Of a stretch of 64,000 nucleotides of DNA, positions 1-9,719 are shown in pieces. Source of the DNA: Gillisia xinjiangensis (GTDB lineage Bacteria; Bacteroidota; Bacteroidia; Flavobacteriales; Flavobacteriaceae); the NCBI RefSeq assembly GCF_046298265.1, contig NZ_JBKAHK010000003.1, positions 62,001-126,000 on the forward strand, read 5' to 3'. Made by a program: the position numbers and the translations under genes. The number at the start of each line of letters is the position of its first letter. Position 1 is the stretch's first letter. A model generated the notes under the pieces. The model searched no databases. It was not told the origin of the DNA and was given only the letters and a program-made list of their open reading frames with translations.

Positions 1-1798
1 AATAGGTATCGGCTATTTCGTATAACTCCATATTTTCAGGTTCCTCAAAAAACAAAGGTCGCATTAGAGGATTTCCGGTATGACTGTTTTCAAAGGCAAG
101 CGTATAATTATAGGGCAGCAATTTGTATCTTAATTCGATTGCTGTTTTGGCCAGAGCTTTGGTTTCAGCGTTTTTAAAAACCGGTTCTGAAGGTACTTCT
201 TCCTGTGCATGCGGGCGAAAAACAGGTTGAAAAACTCCGTACTGAAGCCAACGATTATATAGTTCATCATCTTCCAGATCTCCGGCAAATCCACCAAGAT
301 CTGAATGCATATACGCAAGGCCCTGCAATCCCATTTGAAGCGAAATTTCCGGCTGGGCTTTTAAGCCGCCCCAACTTCTGTTCACATCCCCGGACCAGGG
401 AATCAATCCGAAACGTTGAGATCCGGCTGCCCCGGCACGCATTAAGATAAATGGCCGCTGATTGGACAAATCGGTGCTGTAGCCATCGTACAGCAATTTT
501 GCCCAATAATGTCCGTAAATATTATGGACCTCATCTGCAGAACCCGAAACATGTTGTAAGGCAGAAGGATGCACTTCAGGTTCTCCAAGATCGCCCCACC
601 AACCGGCAACGCCCATTTCTGTGAGATCCTTGTATATATTCCAGAACCAGGTTTGCGCCTTTGGTTTAAAAATATCGATCAGGCCGGTGTTTCCAAAATA
701 AAAATCATAAATAAAGGGTTTTCCTGCTTTATCGGTTGCAAGAACCTCTTCGGCTACAGCTTCCTCCCATTTTTTTGAAGTAGTCAAAATAAAAGGTTCT
801 GTCACTAAAATAGTTTTAACTCCCTGCTGCTTTAAATCTTCGATCATTTTCTTCGGCTCCGGAAATGAATCCCGAACAAACTCCAGACTCCCCATAGTTC
901 CCTGGATTTCATGTCCAAACCAGAATAGATCAAGGATCACGGCATCCACGGGAATACTGTCATTTTTAAACTTTTCAATAGTCTCCTTCACCTCTTTCTG
1001 AGAATGATATCCAAACCTGCTGGAAAAATTCCCAAAGGTCCATCGCGGGGGCAAAGGTTGTCTGCCGGTTAACAAGGTATAATTGTCAAGGATTTTCTCC
1101 CAGGTTTCTCCTACTATGAGCTGGTAGGTTTTTCTCCCGCTAATGGTCTCATAAGTAAGGGAGTTATCCTCCCTGCTGTCCAGGTCCAAAAATCCTATTG
1201 GTGCATTATCAAAATGCAGCATATACTTATTCGAAGATAAAACGATTGATAGGCTGAAATTTAATAATTCCGACCGTTCCTCATATCCATAATGGGCACG
1301 GTTATACAATTCCAACCTGTTTCCCCTTCTATTCATCCCCAAGGCTCTTGCGCCTCCCCCAAAAAGAACTTCCTCTTCTTCCAGATTGAATTCTATTTTT
1401 TCGTGGGTTTCATCCTTGAAATATCCTGTTTTTTCAGAAATAACCGGTTCTTCATTAAAAAAATACTGAATATGAAAAGGCTTTTTAGTGATCAGAACAT
1501 CGATGCCTTCAGAATCTATTTTCACCGAAGCCTTGTCTTCAGAAACCGTGAAAAGGACTTTTTCAGGAATAAGGATAACCGCATGGGAAACCGTATCCCT
1601 GGTTTTACCTTCTGGAATAAAGTTGGTTTCCATAATTTCAGAAGTATAAGGCTGAAAAATATAAGTTCCTTTGGCTACAGCAACTTTAACCGAATTTTCT
1701 AAAACTTCATAACCCTCATAAATCCTGTCCGGGTTTTGTGCATTTAGAAATGAACTTCCTGCAATAAAAAAAACGAAAATTAATTTTAATAATTTCAT
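1..1798 (-). CDS. Exported GH31 alpha-glucosidase (C-terminus beyond window)
   Basis: The product is a glycoside hydrolase family 31 enzyme that would release glucose from alpha-glucan oligosaccharides, probably in the periplasm. The start at 1798 gives MKLLKLIFVFFIAGSSFLNA, a typical signal peptide ending in NAQ. The N-terminal beta-sandwich region (FGGGARALGMNRRG area) precedes the TIM barrel. The nucleophile motif WWGDLGEPE has its Asp near residue 403, and the acid/base motif WSGD has its Asp near residue 471; both are intact. About 599 codons are visible, and the reading frame is open to the left edge, so the C-terminal beta domains are missing from the window. It lies 47 nt after the GH13 gene on the same strand and is likely the last or a late gene of the starch operon. 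Family assignment is firm; exact linkage preference is inferred from context. Confidence 0.9.
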   Translation of the reverse strand, partial: MKLLKLIFVFFIAGSSFLNAQNPDRIYEGYEVLENSVKVAVAKGTYIFQPYTSEIMETNFIPEGKTRDTVSHAVILIPEKVLFTVSEDKASVKIDSEGIDVLITKKPFHIQYFFNEEPVISEKTGYFKDETHEKIEFNLEEEEVLFGGGARALGMNRRGNRLELYNRAHYGYEERSELLNFSLSIVLSSNKYMLHFDNAPIGFLDLDSREDNSLTYETISGRKTYQLIVGETWEKILDNYTLLTGRQPLPPRWTFGNFSSRFGYHSQKEVKETIEKFKNDSIPVDAVILDLFWFGHEIQGTMGSLEFVRDSFPEPKKMIEDLKQQGVKTILVTEPFILTTSKKWEEAVAEEVLATDKAGKPFIYDFYFGNTGLIDIFKPKAQTWFWNIYKDLTEMGVAGWWGDLGEPEVHPSALQHVSGSADEVHNIYGHYWAKLLYDGYSTDLSNQRPFILMRAGAAGSQRFGLIPWSGDVNRSWGGLKAQPEISLQMGLQGLAYMHSDLGGFAGDLEDDELYNRWLQYGVFQPVFRPHAQEEVPSEPVFKNAETKALAKTAIELRYKLLPYNYTLAFENSHTGNPLMRPLFFEEPENMELYEIADTY

Positions 1799-1845
1799 GA
1801 AGTTATTTGGATTGGTATTTATAGTTTCTTTTTAGCCTTAAATCA

Positions 1846-3708
1846 CTACTTTTTCGTTGTAAGCAGGAGAATCCCTTTTGAAGTTATTTCAAGGTTATTT
1901 TCAAAAATAAAAGATTCGTCGGTTAGGATGTTCTTCACTTGTTTTCCCAGCAAACCAACCTCCTCAAACCGGTTTAAGTCCAGCGAGATCGGTTCCTCAT
2001 TTTTATTCATAATAACGCTTACAGTTTCATCATTTTTTATTCTGAAAAGGGTATAAACCCCATTTTCAGGGGCGAAATGAATTGTTTTTCCTGAATGTAT
2101 TGCTTCGCTGTTCTTACGGTAATTCAGCATTTTTTTCAGAAATGATTGCATATCCTCCTGATCATTAGCTAAGTCAGTTCCCGTAAACGCATTTACCTCA
2201 TCATTCTTCCAGCCACCGGGAAAATCGGTTCTTATTAATCCATGATCCCCGGGTTTGGCCGTGTTTTCCATCAAAATTTCGGTTCCATAATACAACTGCG
2301 GAATTCTTGGCAACGCAAGCATGTAACCCAGCGCCATTTTGGTCAGTTCCAAATCTTCGTTTAATTGGGTGAAAATTCGGTCCATATCATGATTGTCTGG
2401 AAATATCATAATGTTCTCCGGACTGGGATAATAAAAATCATTTGCCAAACCTTCATACATTTTCACAAAACCATTATCCCAGCTTTCCTCTTCAGTCAAT
2501 GCTTCCACAATTGCTTTTTGCATTGGGAAATCCATGGTAGAGGTCAAATTAGATTCATATCCATCTTTGTTATTTGAGCCTTGCTGCCAGTAACCAACCA
2601 ATAACGGATTGGTGCTCCATTCTTCCCCAACTATACTGAAATTTGGATATTCCTCCATTATTGCTCCGGCCCAATTGGACATGAACTGCTTGTCCGGATA
2701 GGGATAGGTATCTTGTCTAATCCCGCCAAGATCCAGGGTTTCTATCCACCAAATACTATTTTGGATGAGGTACTTTGCCAGCAACGGATTATTCTGGTTT
2801 AAATCGGGCATGGAAGAAACAAACCAGCCTTCACGCATTAAATTTTTGTCTTTTACAGATGCGTACAAATCCTGATTTGTCGTTCTTCTGTGATTTGTGA
2901 CAACAATGTTATTTTTTAAAAATTCGTCCTGATAATTGATCCAGTTATTGGCCGGTAAATCCTTTATCCACCAATGTTCACTTCCAATATGGTTTGCAAC
3001 CTGGTCCATGATCAGTTTAATTCCTTTATTTTTTGCAGTTTGAGCCAATTCAATATAATCCTCCAAAGTACCAAACCGTGGATCTACCTGGTAAAAATCG
3101 GTCATTGCATATCCGTGATAGGAACTCTCTTTCATATCATTGGTCAACACCGGGGATGGCCAAATAGCAGTAAATCCCATTTGGTCTATATACTCCAAAT
3201 TATTTGTAATTCCCTTGATATCTCCACCATGCCGTCCATAATCATCCTTTCTGTCAAGGGTTTTTTCATTCATTGTTTTTACAACATCATTTGAAATAGA
3301 TCCATTTGCAAAACGATCTGGGGTAATTAAATAAATAACGTCCGAACTGTTGAAACCTTCCTTTAAATTTGAATCCTTATTTCGTTCCCTGAGCTCATAA
3401 TTTTTACTGAAGGCAGTTTTTCCGTCTTTATTAAAATCGATCTTAAAGATTCCTGCTTTCAGACCTTTTAGATCCAACATCACAAAAATATAATTCGGAT
3501 TTTCGGTTCTGGTTATTTTGCTTAAAACTACTCCCTGTGCTATGGAAGGTTCATAAGTTGCAATTTTTTTTCCGTAGAACATCAGTTCCAATTCTTCAGC
3601 CTGCATCCCGCTCCACCAATACGGCGGTTCTACCCGGTCAATTTGAGAATACATTGAAATACTTCCGTAGAATAAGAAGAATAAAAGGATAAATAAGGAC
3701 TTCTTCAT
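1846..3708 (-). CDS. Exported GH13 alpha-amylase/neopullulanase-type enzyme (SusA-like)
   Basis: A 620-residue glycoside hydrolase of family 13. Residues 1-21 form a signal peptide (cut near SMYSQ), followed by a cyclomaltodextrinase-type N-terminal beta domain (about 24-100) and the catalytic barrel. Catalytic residues are visible: nucleophile Asp333 in GGIRQDTY, acid/base Glu362 in VGEEW, and the transition-state Asp441 in PDNHD; the region-I motif DQVANH is at 235-240. This layout is like SusA of Bacteroides, which cuts imported maltooligosaccharides in the periplasm. It sits between the GH65 and GH31 genes on the minus strand. A terminator-like hairpin lies between it and the GH65 gene, so its expression may depend partly on read-through. 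Pullulan versus cyclodextrin preference cannot be read from the sequence. Confidence 0.92.
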   Translation of the reverse strand: MKKSLFILLFFLFYGSISMYSQIDRVEPPYWWSGMQAEELELMFYGKKIATYEPSIAQGVVLSKITRTENPNYIFVMLDLKGLKAGIFKIDFNKDGKTAFSKNYELRERNKDSNLKEGFNSSDVIYLITPDRFANGSISNDVVKTMNEKTLDRKDDYGRHGGDIKGITNNLEYIDQMGFTAIWPSPVLTNDMKESSYHGYAMTDFYQVDPRFGTLEDYIELAQTAKNKGIKLIMDQVANHIGSEHWWIKDLPANNWINYQDEFLKNNIVVTNHRRTTNQDLYASVKDKNLMREGWFVSSMPDLNQNNPLLAKYLIQNSIWWIETLDLGGIRQDTYPYPDKQFMSNWAGAIMEEYPNFSIVGEEWSTNPLLVGYWQQGSNNKDGYESNLTSTMDFPMQKAIVEALTEEESWDNGFVKMYEGLANDFYYPSPENIMIFPDNHDMDRIFTQLNEDLELTKMALGYMLALPRIPQLYYGTEILMENTAKPGDHGLIRTDFPGGWKNDEVNAFTGTDLANDQEDMQSFLKKMLNYRKNSEAIHSGKTIHFAPENGVYTLFRIKNDETVSVIMNKNEEPISLDLNRFEEVGLLGKQVKNILTDESFIFENNLEITSKGILLLTTKK

Positions 3709-3751
3709 TGTTGGTTCATTTTAAAAATGTTACTGTTTTTCAGAAAAAAAA

Positions 3752-3783
3752 GTAAAAAAAATCCTCCCTGAAAAGAGAGGATA
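3752..3783 (-). terminator. Intrinsic terminator or attenuator after the GH65 gene
   Basis: Read on the minus strand, a hairpin with arms ATCCTC/GAGGAT (one internal mismatch pair, loop about 4-10 nt) is followed directly by a run of eight T residues. It lies 15 nt after the GH65 stop and about 45 nt before the GH13 start, so it could lower expression of the two downstream hydrolase genes. Confidence 0.6.
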
Positions 3784-3798
3784 TTTTATAATCTAAGT

Positions 3799-6105
3799 TT
3801 ATACCGAAACCGATTCATCAGGATTAACTTCAATTTGTTGTCCTTTTACAAGAATAAAAACCGATTGATCTCCTTCTACTTTAAAAGTTGTTTTTCCTGA
3901 ATTCACTTCCACCTTAACGATTTGGTTCCTAAAGTTCACCTTAAAAGAATAGGCCTGCCATCCATCGGGAATTCTTGGATGAAATGAAAGTTGATCATCA
4001 ACAATACGCATTCCCCCAAAACCTTCAACAATGCTTATCCACGTACCTGCCATACTTGTAATATGGCAGCCTTCCTTAACCTCATTATTATAATCGTCCA
4101 GATCCAGTCTTGCTGTTCTCACATAAAACTCATAAGCCTGATCCATCCTATCGAGTTTTGCCGCCTGAATACTATGAACACAAGGAGAAAGTGAAGATTC
4201 GTGCACGGTCAATGGTTCATAAAAATCGAAATGTTTCTCCAAAGTTTCTTTGCTGAATTGATCTTCAAAGAAATACATGCCCTGTAAAACATCGGCCTGT
4301 TTGATATAACAGGATCTTAAGATCCTGTCCCAGCTCCATTGCTGGTTGATAGGACGATTCATTCTGTCTAATTGATCAACGGGAATGATCTCCTTGTCCA
4401 AAAATCCATCCTGCTGAAGAAAAACACCGTGTTCTTCAGAATAAGGGAAATGCATGCCCTCTGCAACTTCTCTCCATTCAATAAGTTCTTCATCGTTAAT
4501 CCTGGTTAAGCCTATAATCCTGTCATAATCCTCTTTATGGCCATCCTTAACCTTTTCTATCATCTCCAAACAATACTCAATACACCATTTCGCGATGTAA
4601 TTTGTGTACCAGTTGTTGTTAACATTGTTTTCATACTCATTAGGGCCAGTAACCCCAAGGATCACGTATTTATTTTTGTCTTTGCTGAAGTTTGCCCGCT
4701 GATGCCAAAATTTGGCGATAGCGATCATTACTTCCAGCCCTTTTTCAGGGATATAATCAAAATCACCGGTATAACGCACGTAGTTGTAAATCGCGAATAC
4801 CATAGCTCCATTCCTGTGGATCTCCTCAAAAGTGATCTCCCATTCATTATGGCTTTCTTCCCCATTCATGGTAACCATAGGATAAAGTGCCGCTCCGTTT
4901 GAAAACCCGAGTTTTTCAGCATTTTCAATGGCTTTCTCCAAATGATTGTACCGGTAGGTCAATAAATTCCGTGCAACCTGTTGATCTTTTGTCGCCATAT
5001 AAAACGGGATGCAATAGGCTTCGGTATCCCAATAAGTACTTCCACCGTATTTTTCGCCGGTAAAGCCTTTTGGCCCAATATTAAGCCGCTCATCTTTCCC
5101 GGAATAGGTTTGATTGAGCTGAAAAATATTAAAACGTATACCCTGTTGTGCCTTTATATCCCCATCTATGGTAATATCTGCCATTTCCCAGATCTTAGCC
5201 CAGGCATCTTTTTGATTTTCCAACAATTTTGTAAAACCGGTTTCAGCGGCCTTTTTCAGCACTGCCTTAGTTGCAGAAATAAGCTCTGACTGATTATGGT
5301 TCATATCTGTAACATAGCCCGCAAATTTCCTAAGGCTCACTACATCGCCTTCTTCAGCATTGGCAGAATAGGTGAAAATCACTTTATCTTCTGTTGTTTC
5401 CTTCTGAAAATCTCCAGACACCTTTTCATCATTCAGCTTCAATTCAGATTGCATGTAGGTACAGGCATGGAATTCTGTTTTTAAGGTTTTGGAAATGATG
5501 AATCCCTGCTCATCTTCAGCCTGAACCTCCAGAATTTTCCAGAATTTTTCATCCCAATTCGCATCTGTATTGGTAATTCCACTATCTATATAGGGTTTGA
5601 AAGTGATTTTTGCCGCTCCCGAAATCAACTCGACTTTATAATTAATCGCACCAAGTTCATCAAGATCCAGGGATAAAAACCGGGTAGATTCCACCTTTAT
5701 TTTTATTCCGTTTTGAAGAAGTGCGATAAAACTTCGCTGATACCAGCCTTCCTTCATATTCAGTTCCCTTCGGAAACCTGAAACTTTCTGACAGGTATTT
5801 AGGTCCAGTGCTTCCTCATTCACGAAAACATTTATTCCAATCCAGTTGGGGGCATTCAAAACTTTTGCGAAATGCTCCGGATAACCGTTTTTCCACCAAC
5901 CCACTCTGGTTTTATCGGGATAATAAACGCCGGCAATATAACTTCCCTGAAAAGAGGGGCCGCTGTAGTGCTCTTCAAAATTGGCTCTTTGGCCCATGGC
6001 TCCATTCCCGATGCTAAATAAGCTTTCGGAAGATTTTACACGTCCTTTTTCAAATCCTTCTTCAATGATGGACCATTTATTTGGTATTATATAATCTTGG
6101 TTCAT
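3799..6105 (-). CDS. GH65 glycoside phosphorylase, probably maltose phosphorylase
   Basis: A 768-residue cytoplasmic protein (no signal peptide) of glycoside hydrolase family 65. It would split maltose with inorganic phosphate into glucose and beta-D-glucose-1-phosphate. The N-terminal super-sandwich domain covers about 1-300 and the (alpha/alpha)6 barrel follows. Family landmarks are YWDTE (358-362), HNEWEITFEEIHRN (419-432) and GPNEY (487-491); Glu490 matches the position of the family's general acid. The gene starts one base after the stop of the beta-phosphoglucomutase gene, the classic pairing for using the glucose-1-phosphate product. Trehalose or kojibiose phosphorylase activity is possible from family alone; the starch context favours maltose. 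Confidence 0.92.
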   Translation of the reverse strand: MNQDYIIPNKWSIIEEGFEKGRVKSSESLFSIGNGAMGQRANFEEHYSGPSFQGSYIAGVYYPDKTRVGWWKNGYPEHFAKVLNAPNWIGINVFVNEEALDLNTCQKVSGFRRELNMKEGWYQRSFIALLQNGIKIKVESTRFLSLDLDELGAINYKVELISGAAKITFKPYIDSGITNTDANWDEKFWKILEVQAEDEQGFIISKTLKTEFHACTYMQSELKLNDEKVSGDFQKETTEDKVIFTYSANAEEGDVVSLRKFAGYVTDMNHNQSELISATKAVLKKAAETGFTKLLENQKDAWAKIWEMADITIDGDIKAQQGIRFNIFQLNQTYSGKDERLNIGPKGFTGEKYGGSTYWDTEAYCIPFYMATKDQQVARNLLTYRYNHLEKAIENAEKLGFSNGAALYPMVTMNGEESHNEWEITFEEIHRNGAMVFAIYNYVRYTGDFDYIPEKGLEVMIAIAKFWHQRANFSKDKNKYVILGVTGPNEYENNVNNNWYTNYIAKWCIEYCLEMIEKVKDGHKEDYDRIIGLTRINDEELIEWREVAEGMHFPYSEEHGVFLQQDGFLDKEIIPVDQLDRMNRPINQQWSWDRILRSCYIKQADVLQGMYFFEDQFSKETLEKHFDFYEPLTVHESSLSPCVHSIQAAKLDRMDQAYEFYVRTARLDLDDYNNEVKEGCHITSMAGTWISIVEGFGGMRIVDDQLSFHPRIPDGWQAYSFKVNFRNQIVKVEVNSGKTTFKVEGDQSVFILVKGQQIEVNPDESVSV

Positions 6106-6106
6106 A

Positions 6107-6766
6107 TCAGTTATTTAATAGTTTTAAAATAAAATCTTTATCAATTTCGGTAAAATCTTTGAAAACGTAATGCGCTTCGTGTAAATTCGATTTTTGACCA
6201 ATCCCAATACTGGTCATTTTGGCCATATTTGCCGCCTGAACTCCTGCAACTGAATCTTCAAATACGATACAGTTTTCAGATGGAATATTGATTTTCTCTG
6301 CTGCGATCAAAAACACTTCAGGATTAGGTTTTGCCTTGCTTACATCATTTCCATCTACAACAGCGTTAAAACGCTGAATTAAATCGGTTTTCTCTAAAAT
6401 GGCCCTGGCATTTTTACTTGCCGATCCCAGTGCAAAAGGGATCCTGTTTTCTGAAAGATAATCGATTATGGTACCCACTCCTGGTAAAATATCCTTTTTT
6501 GTCATGGAACAGATATAGGTGAGATAATTGTCGTTTTTCATCGCCATTTGTTCCATAAATTGATCCTGGGATAACTTCATATTACCCCATTCCAGGATCT
6601 TCTCCAGGGAGCTCACCCTACTAACCCCTTTCAATTGTTCATTTTGAGCTTCGGTAATATCAAATCCAAGATCATTGGCCAGTTTCTGCCATGCAAGAAA
6701 ATGAAATTTGGCGGTATCTACAATTACACCGTCCAGATCGAAAATTACACCTTTATTTTTGTTCAC
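6107..6766 (-). CDS. pgmB: Beta-phosphoglucomutase (HAD superfamily)
   Basis: A 219-residue HAD-superfamily enzyme converting beta-D-glucose-1-phosphate to glucose-6-phosphate. The phosphorylated nucleophile motif FDLDGV has Asp10 and Asp12, followed by the beta-PGM-type cap (FHFLAWQKLANDLG, residues about 22-35), the GSAS motif and the FEDSVAGVQAA metal-binding motif. Length is normal for the family (about 220). It overlaps the upstream transporter gene by 14 nt and is directly followed by the GH65 phosphorylase, so the three are surely co-transcribed and form the import-phosphorolysis-isomerisation arm of maltose use. Confidence 0.93.
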   Translation of the reverse strand: MNKNKGVIFDLDGVIVDTAKFHFLAWQKLANDLGFDITEAQNEQLKGVSRVSSLEKILEWGNMKLSQDQFMEQMAMKNDNYLTYICSMTKKDILPGVGTIIDYLSENRIPFALGSASKNARAILEKTDLIQRFNAVVDGNDVSKAKPNPEVFLIAAEKINIPSENCIVFEDSVAGVQAANMAKMTSIGIGQKSNLHEAHYVFKDFTEIDKDFILKLLNN

Positions 6767-8273
6767 TAATATCTATTTTTCGTTGAGTATTCACCCTAAG
6801 GGTTAAAAGTCCTGCAATAATAAACGCAAAACCACCTATGACAAGGGCATATATTGGTTCATTATTAAAATATTCCTTTACTAAAAATCCTAAAATTGTT
6901 GCTGCAACAATTTGCGGGATCACTATAAAAAAGTTAAAAACCCCCATATAATACCCCATTTTCGCAGAAGGTAATGATCCTGAAAGCATCGCATAAGGTA
7001 TAGACAAAATACTTGCCCAGGCAATTCCTACTCCTATCATGGCCATGGTAAGCCCTATTTTATCGGATACAAAATAGATGGAAAGCAACCCCAATCCACC
7101 AGCTACAAGGGCCAGCATATGGGTGAATTTATTACTTGTCCTTCTTGCCAGCACAGGCAATAAAAAAGCTACCGCGGCTGCAACCCCGTTATAAACACCA
7201 AACATGATGGTTACCCAGTCGGCAGCATCGTTGTATAATATTGAAGTGGTATCCCTGGTCCCAAATACGTGTCCTGTAACGGCTTGTGTGGTATAGATCC
7301 ACATAGAGAACAAGGCAAACCAGGAAAAGAATTGAACCCAGGCGAGTTGTTTCATTGTGCCCGGCATATTGAGCATGTCGGTTATTATAATGGTAAACCC
7401 GTTTCGGATATCTTTTGAACGTAACTGGGAAACGATCATAAAAAGCAGGCCTATAAATATCAGGCCTATAAAAAGTATGTACAGTTCCTTAGTAAGATCA
7501 TTAAAATAAATAACTGCAGACATTACAGCACCGGTTAGCGTCATGATCACCCCGGAAAGAAGTTGCGTTCGGATATTTTTAATTTTATCCAATGCATCCA
7601 CCTTTGCAGGGCTTATCTCCAGTCTTCTTTTCTCGAAGGCTGCAAGTTCTGCCGGAGAATATTCTTTAGACTTTATAACGGTCCACAGCACCGCCAGAAA
7701 GAATACTACACCACCCACATAAAATGACCATTTTACTGAATCGGGGATAACTCCTTCAGGGGCGGTATTACTAAGCCCTATCCAATTGGTGAAAACCCAT
7801 GGAAGGGCAGATCCAACCACCGCTCCAATTCCAATAAAGAAACTTTGCATGGAAAAACCAAGGGTTCGCTGGCGTTCGGGGAGATTATCACCTACAAAGG
7901 CACGAAAAGGTTCCATAGAAATATTGATGGAGGCATCCATGATCCATAAGGTTCCTGCTGCTACCCATAAGGTGGGGGAATTTGGCATGATAAACAATGC
8001 AATAGAAGATAAAATGGCACCTATCAAAAAATAAGGCCTTCGCCTGCCCAGCCTGTTCCAGGTCCTGTCGCTAAAATATCCTATAATAGGCTGGACTACC
8101 AACCCGGTAACAGGAGCGGCGATCCACAAAATAGGGATATCTTCAACATTTGCTCCTAAAGTTTCAAAAATTCTGGAGGTGTTGGCGTTTTGCAGGGCAA
8201 AACCAAATTGAATACCCAGGAATCCGAAACTCATGTTCCAGATCTCCCAAAAACTAAGGGTGCGTTTTTGCAT
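6753..8273 (-). CDS. MFS sugar transporter, SLC45/GPH-like (probable maltose importer)
   Basis: A 506-residue inner-membrane protein with about 12 predicted helices. The N-terminal motif SFGFLGIQFGFALQNANTSR and the loop DRTWNRLGRRRPYFLIGA are typical of the SLC45-like sugar/H+ symporters found in flavobacterial maltodextrin loci. It would carry maltose or short maltooligosaccharides from periplasm to cytoplasm, feeding the GH65 phosphorylase. It is the first gene of the minus-strand operon, with a good promoter at 8371-8399, and overlaps pgmB by 14 nt. The substrate is inferred from its neighbours. Confidence 0.88.
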   Translation of the reverse strand: MQKRTLSFWEIWNMSFGFLGIQFGFALQNANTSRIFETLGANVEDIPILWIAAPVTGLVVQPIIGYFSDRTWNRLGRRRPYFLIGAILSSIALFIMPNSPTLWVAAGTLWIMDASINISMEPFRAFVGDNLPERQRTLGFSMQSFFIGIGAVVGSALPWVFTNWIGLSNTAPEGVIPDSVKWSFYVGGVVFFLAVLWTVIKSKEYSPAELAAFEKRRLEISPAKVDALDKIKNIRTQLLSGVIMTLTGAVMSAVIYFNDLTKELYILFIGLIFIGLLFMIVSQLRSKDIRNGFTIIITDMLNMPGTMKQLAWVQFFSWFALFSMWIYTTQAVTGHVFGTRDTTSILYNDAADWVTIMFGVYNGVAAAVAFLLPVLARRTSNKFTHMLALVAGGLGLLSIYFVSDKIGLTMAMIGVGIAWASILSIPYAMLSGSLPSAKMGYYMGVFNFFIVIPQIVAATILGFLVKEYFNNEPIYALVIGGFAFIIAGLLTLRVNTQRKIDISEQK

Positions 8274-8370
8274 ATCGTAAGGTTAAATTAAGACTACGAC
8301 AAGCACTATGACTCGTCAAAACATATTAACGGAAGTGAAAATATGGGTTCTGACTATTCTTTCAAAGGAG

Positions 8371-8399
8371 CAAAGATATACTTTTTTTCAAAAGCTCAA
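8371..8399 (-). promoter_or_regulatory. Promoter of the minus-strand starch operon
   Basis: On the minus strand the -7 element TATCTTTG (8371-8378) fits the Bacteroidetes consensus TAnnTTTG exactly, with TTG (8397-8399) 18 bases upstream as the -33 element. The -33 part lies inside the last codons of the LacI-type gene. The leader to the transporter start at 8273 would be about 90 nt. Confidence 0.65.
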
Positions 8400-9428
8400 A
8401 GCAAAATCTTTTTTGGTAGAGTTTCGTTCTACCAATCCTGTTTCAATAATTATCGTTTCATACGCCTCCTCATCAGAGTCTTCACTTTCCAGTTTTTTAA
8501 TCAATAAGCGGGCAGATTGGGCACCCATTTCAGCTCCATGCTGACTAACTGTAGTCAAACTCGGGATAAAGCGTTTAGACAATTCCCCATCGGTAAAGCC
8601 AATTACCGCAACATCCTCAGGAACGCTTAGTCCTTTTTCCTGGAAGGCCTTGATGGCATAAATAGCGAAATGCTCGTTAACAGCAAACACCCCATCTAAA
8701 TCCTTATTTTTTAAAAAGTTCTTTATCTCCGGTTCGCTTAAGTCAAAATCATCAATTTTAAGGATCAGGCTTTCATCTACTTCCATCCCTTTTTCTGTTA
8801 ACGCCTGGAAATAACCCTCTGTACGCAGCTTCCCAACACTAACATAATCTACAGTTGTGATCAATCCAATTTTTTTACAACCTATTGCAATTAGCTTATC
8901 GACTGCTTTCTTTGCTCCTATTACGTCATCTATTACCACTTTATCGCATTCAATCTCATCGATCACCCGGTCAAACATCACCAGGGGCATTCCTTGTTCT
9001 ATTACTTCCGTAAGATGATGATAATCCTGTTTTAGTTGGGTTTCCTTTGCCACAGAGATTATAAATCCATCGGTACTTCCGTTTGCCAGCAATTCCATGT
9101 TTATCACTTCCTTATCAAAGGAATTATTGGACATACATATAATTACATGGTAGCCCTTTTCATTTGCAACCTGCTCTATACCACTTATCACGGTAGTAAA
9201 AAAATGATGAACGATCTCAGGAATGATAACCCCAATGGTTTTTGACTTTCGGTTCTTAAGACTTAATGCAATATTATTGGGCTTGTAGTTATATAATTTG
9301 GCGAAGGCCTTGATTTTTTCACGCGTATCCTCACTAATTTCAATGCTATCCCTCAAGGCCTTCGATACAGTAGATATTGAGACATCCAACTCACTGGCTA
9401 TATGCTTTAATGTTAGCTTCCTTTTCAT
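8388..9428 (-). CDS. LacI-family transcriptional regulator of the starch locus
   Basis: A 346-residue DNA-binding regulator. The N-terminal helix-turn-helix (about residues 4-25, LTLKHIASELDVSISTVSKAL) and hinge precede a periplasmic-binding-protein-like effector domain from about residue 60. It lies between the transporter-phosphorylase operon and the divergent susCD-like operon, so it probably controls both in response to a maltooligosaccharide or sugar phosphate. The gap to the SusC-like start (9429-9719) contains a CG-centred palindrome of the kind bound by this family. Whether it represses or activates cannot be seen. Confidence 0.92.
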   Translation of the reverse strand: MKRKLTLKHIASELDVSISTVSKALRDSIEISEDTREKIKAFAKLYNYKPNNIALSLKNRKSKTIGVIIPEIVHHFFTTVISGIEQVANEKGYHVIICMSNNSFDKEVINMELLANGSTDGFIISVAKETQLKQDYHHLTEVIEQGMPLVMFDRVIDEIECDKVVIDDVIGAKKAVDKLIAIGCKKIGLITTVDYVSVGKLRTEGYFQALTEKGMEVDESLILKIDDFDLSEPEIKNFLKNKDLDGVFAVNEHFAIYAIKAFQEKGLSVPEDVAVIGFTDGELSKRFIPSLTTVSQHGAEMGAQSARLLIKKLESEDSDEEAYETIIIETGLVERNSTKKDFALSF

Positions 9429-9564
9429 ACTATTTCATTGTTTTAGAGGACATTTATAACATCCTGAAATCATTGCCCTGTGTGAGAAAAATTTTCTGAT
9501 GGATGTTTTAAATTCTTGGTTTCAAGCTTTTCAACTCTGCGCAAAATTATCATATTAATATTAA

Positions 9565-9609
9565 GAAAAACGTTAAAACAAGAAAGTTTTCAACACGAAA
9601 ACGTTTGCG
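9565..9609. promoter_or_regulatory. Putative LacI-family operators in the susC-like promoter region
   Basis: The 14-mer CGAAAACGTTTGCG at 9596-9609 is palindromic in six of seven base pairs around a central CG, the hallmark of LacI-family sites. A weaker AACGTT core is centred 31 bp upstream at 9571/9572, about three helical turns away, which would suit two dimers on one DNA face. Both lie in the 291-bp gap between the regulator start (9428) and the SusC-like start (9720). No perfect TAnnTTTG element was seen for the plus-strand operon. Confidence 0.55.
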
Positions 9610-9719
9610 AAGATTTTCTACAGCGAGCTTCTTAAAAGTTAACCTAAGTTTTACATACTTTTAACAAACGGAAGCGAAAGTATTAATTTTAATGTTTAGT
9701 TAAATCAATAATAATATTT

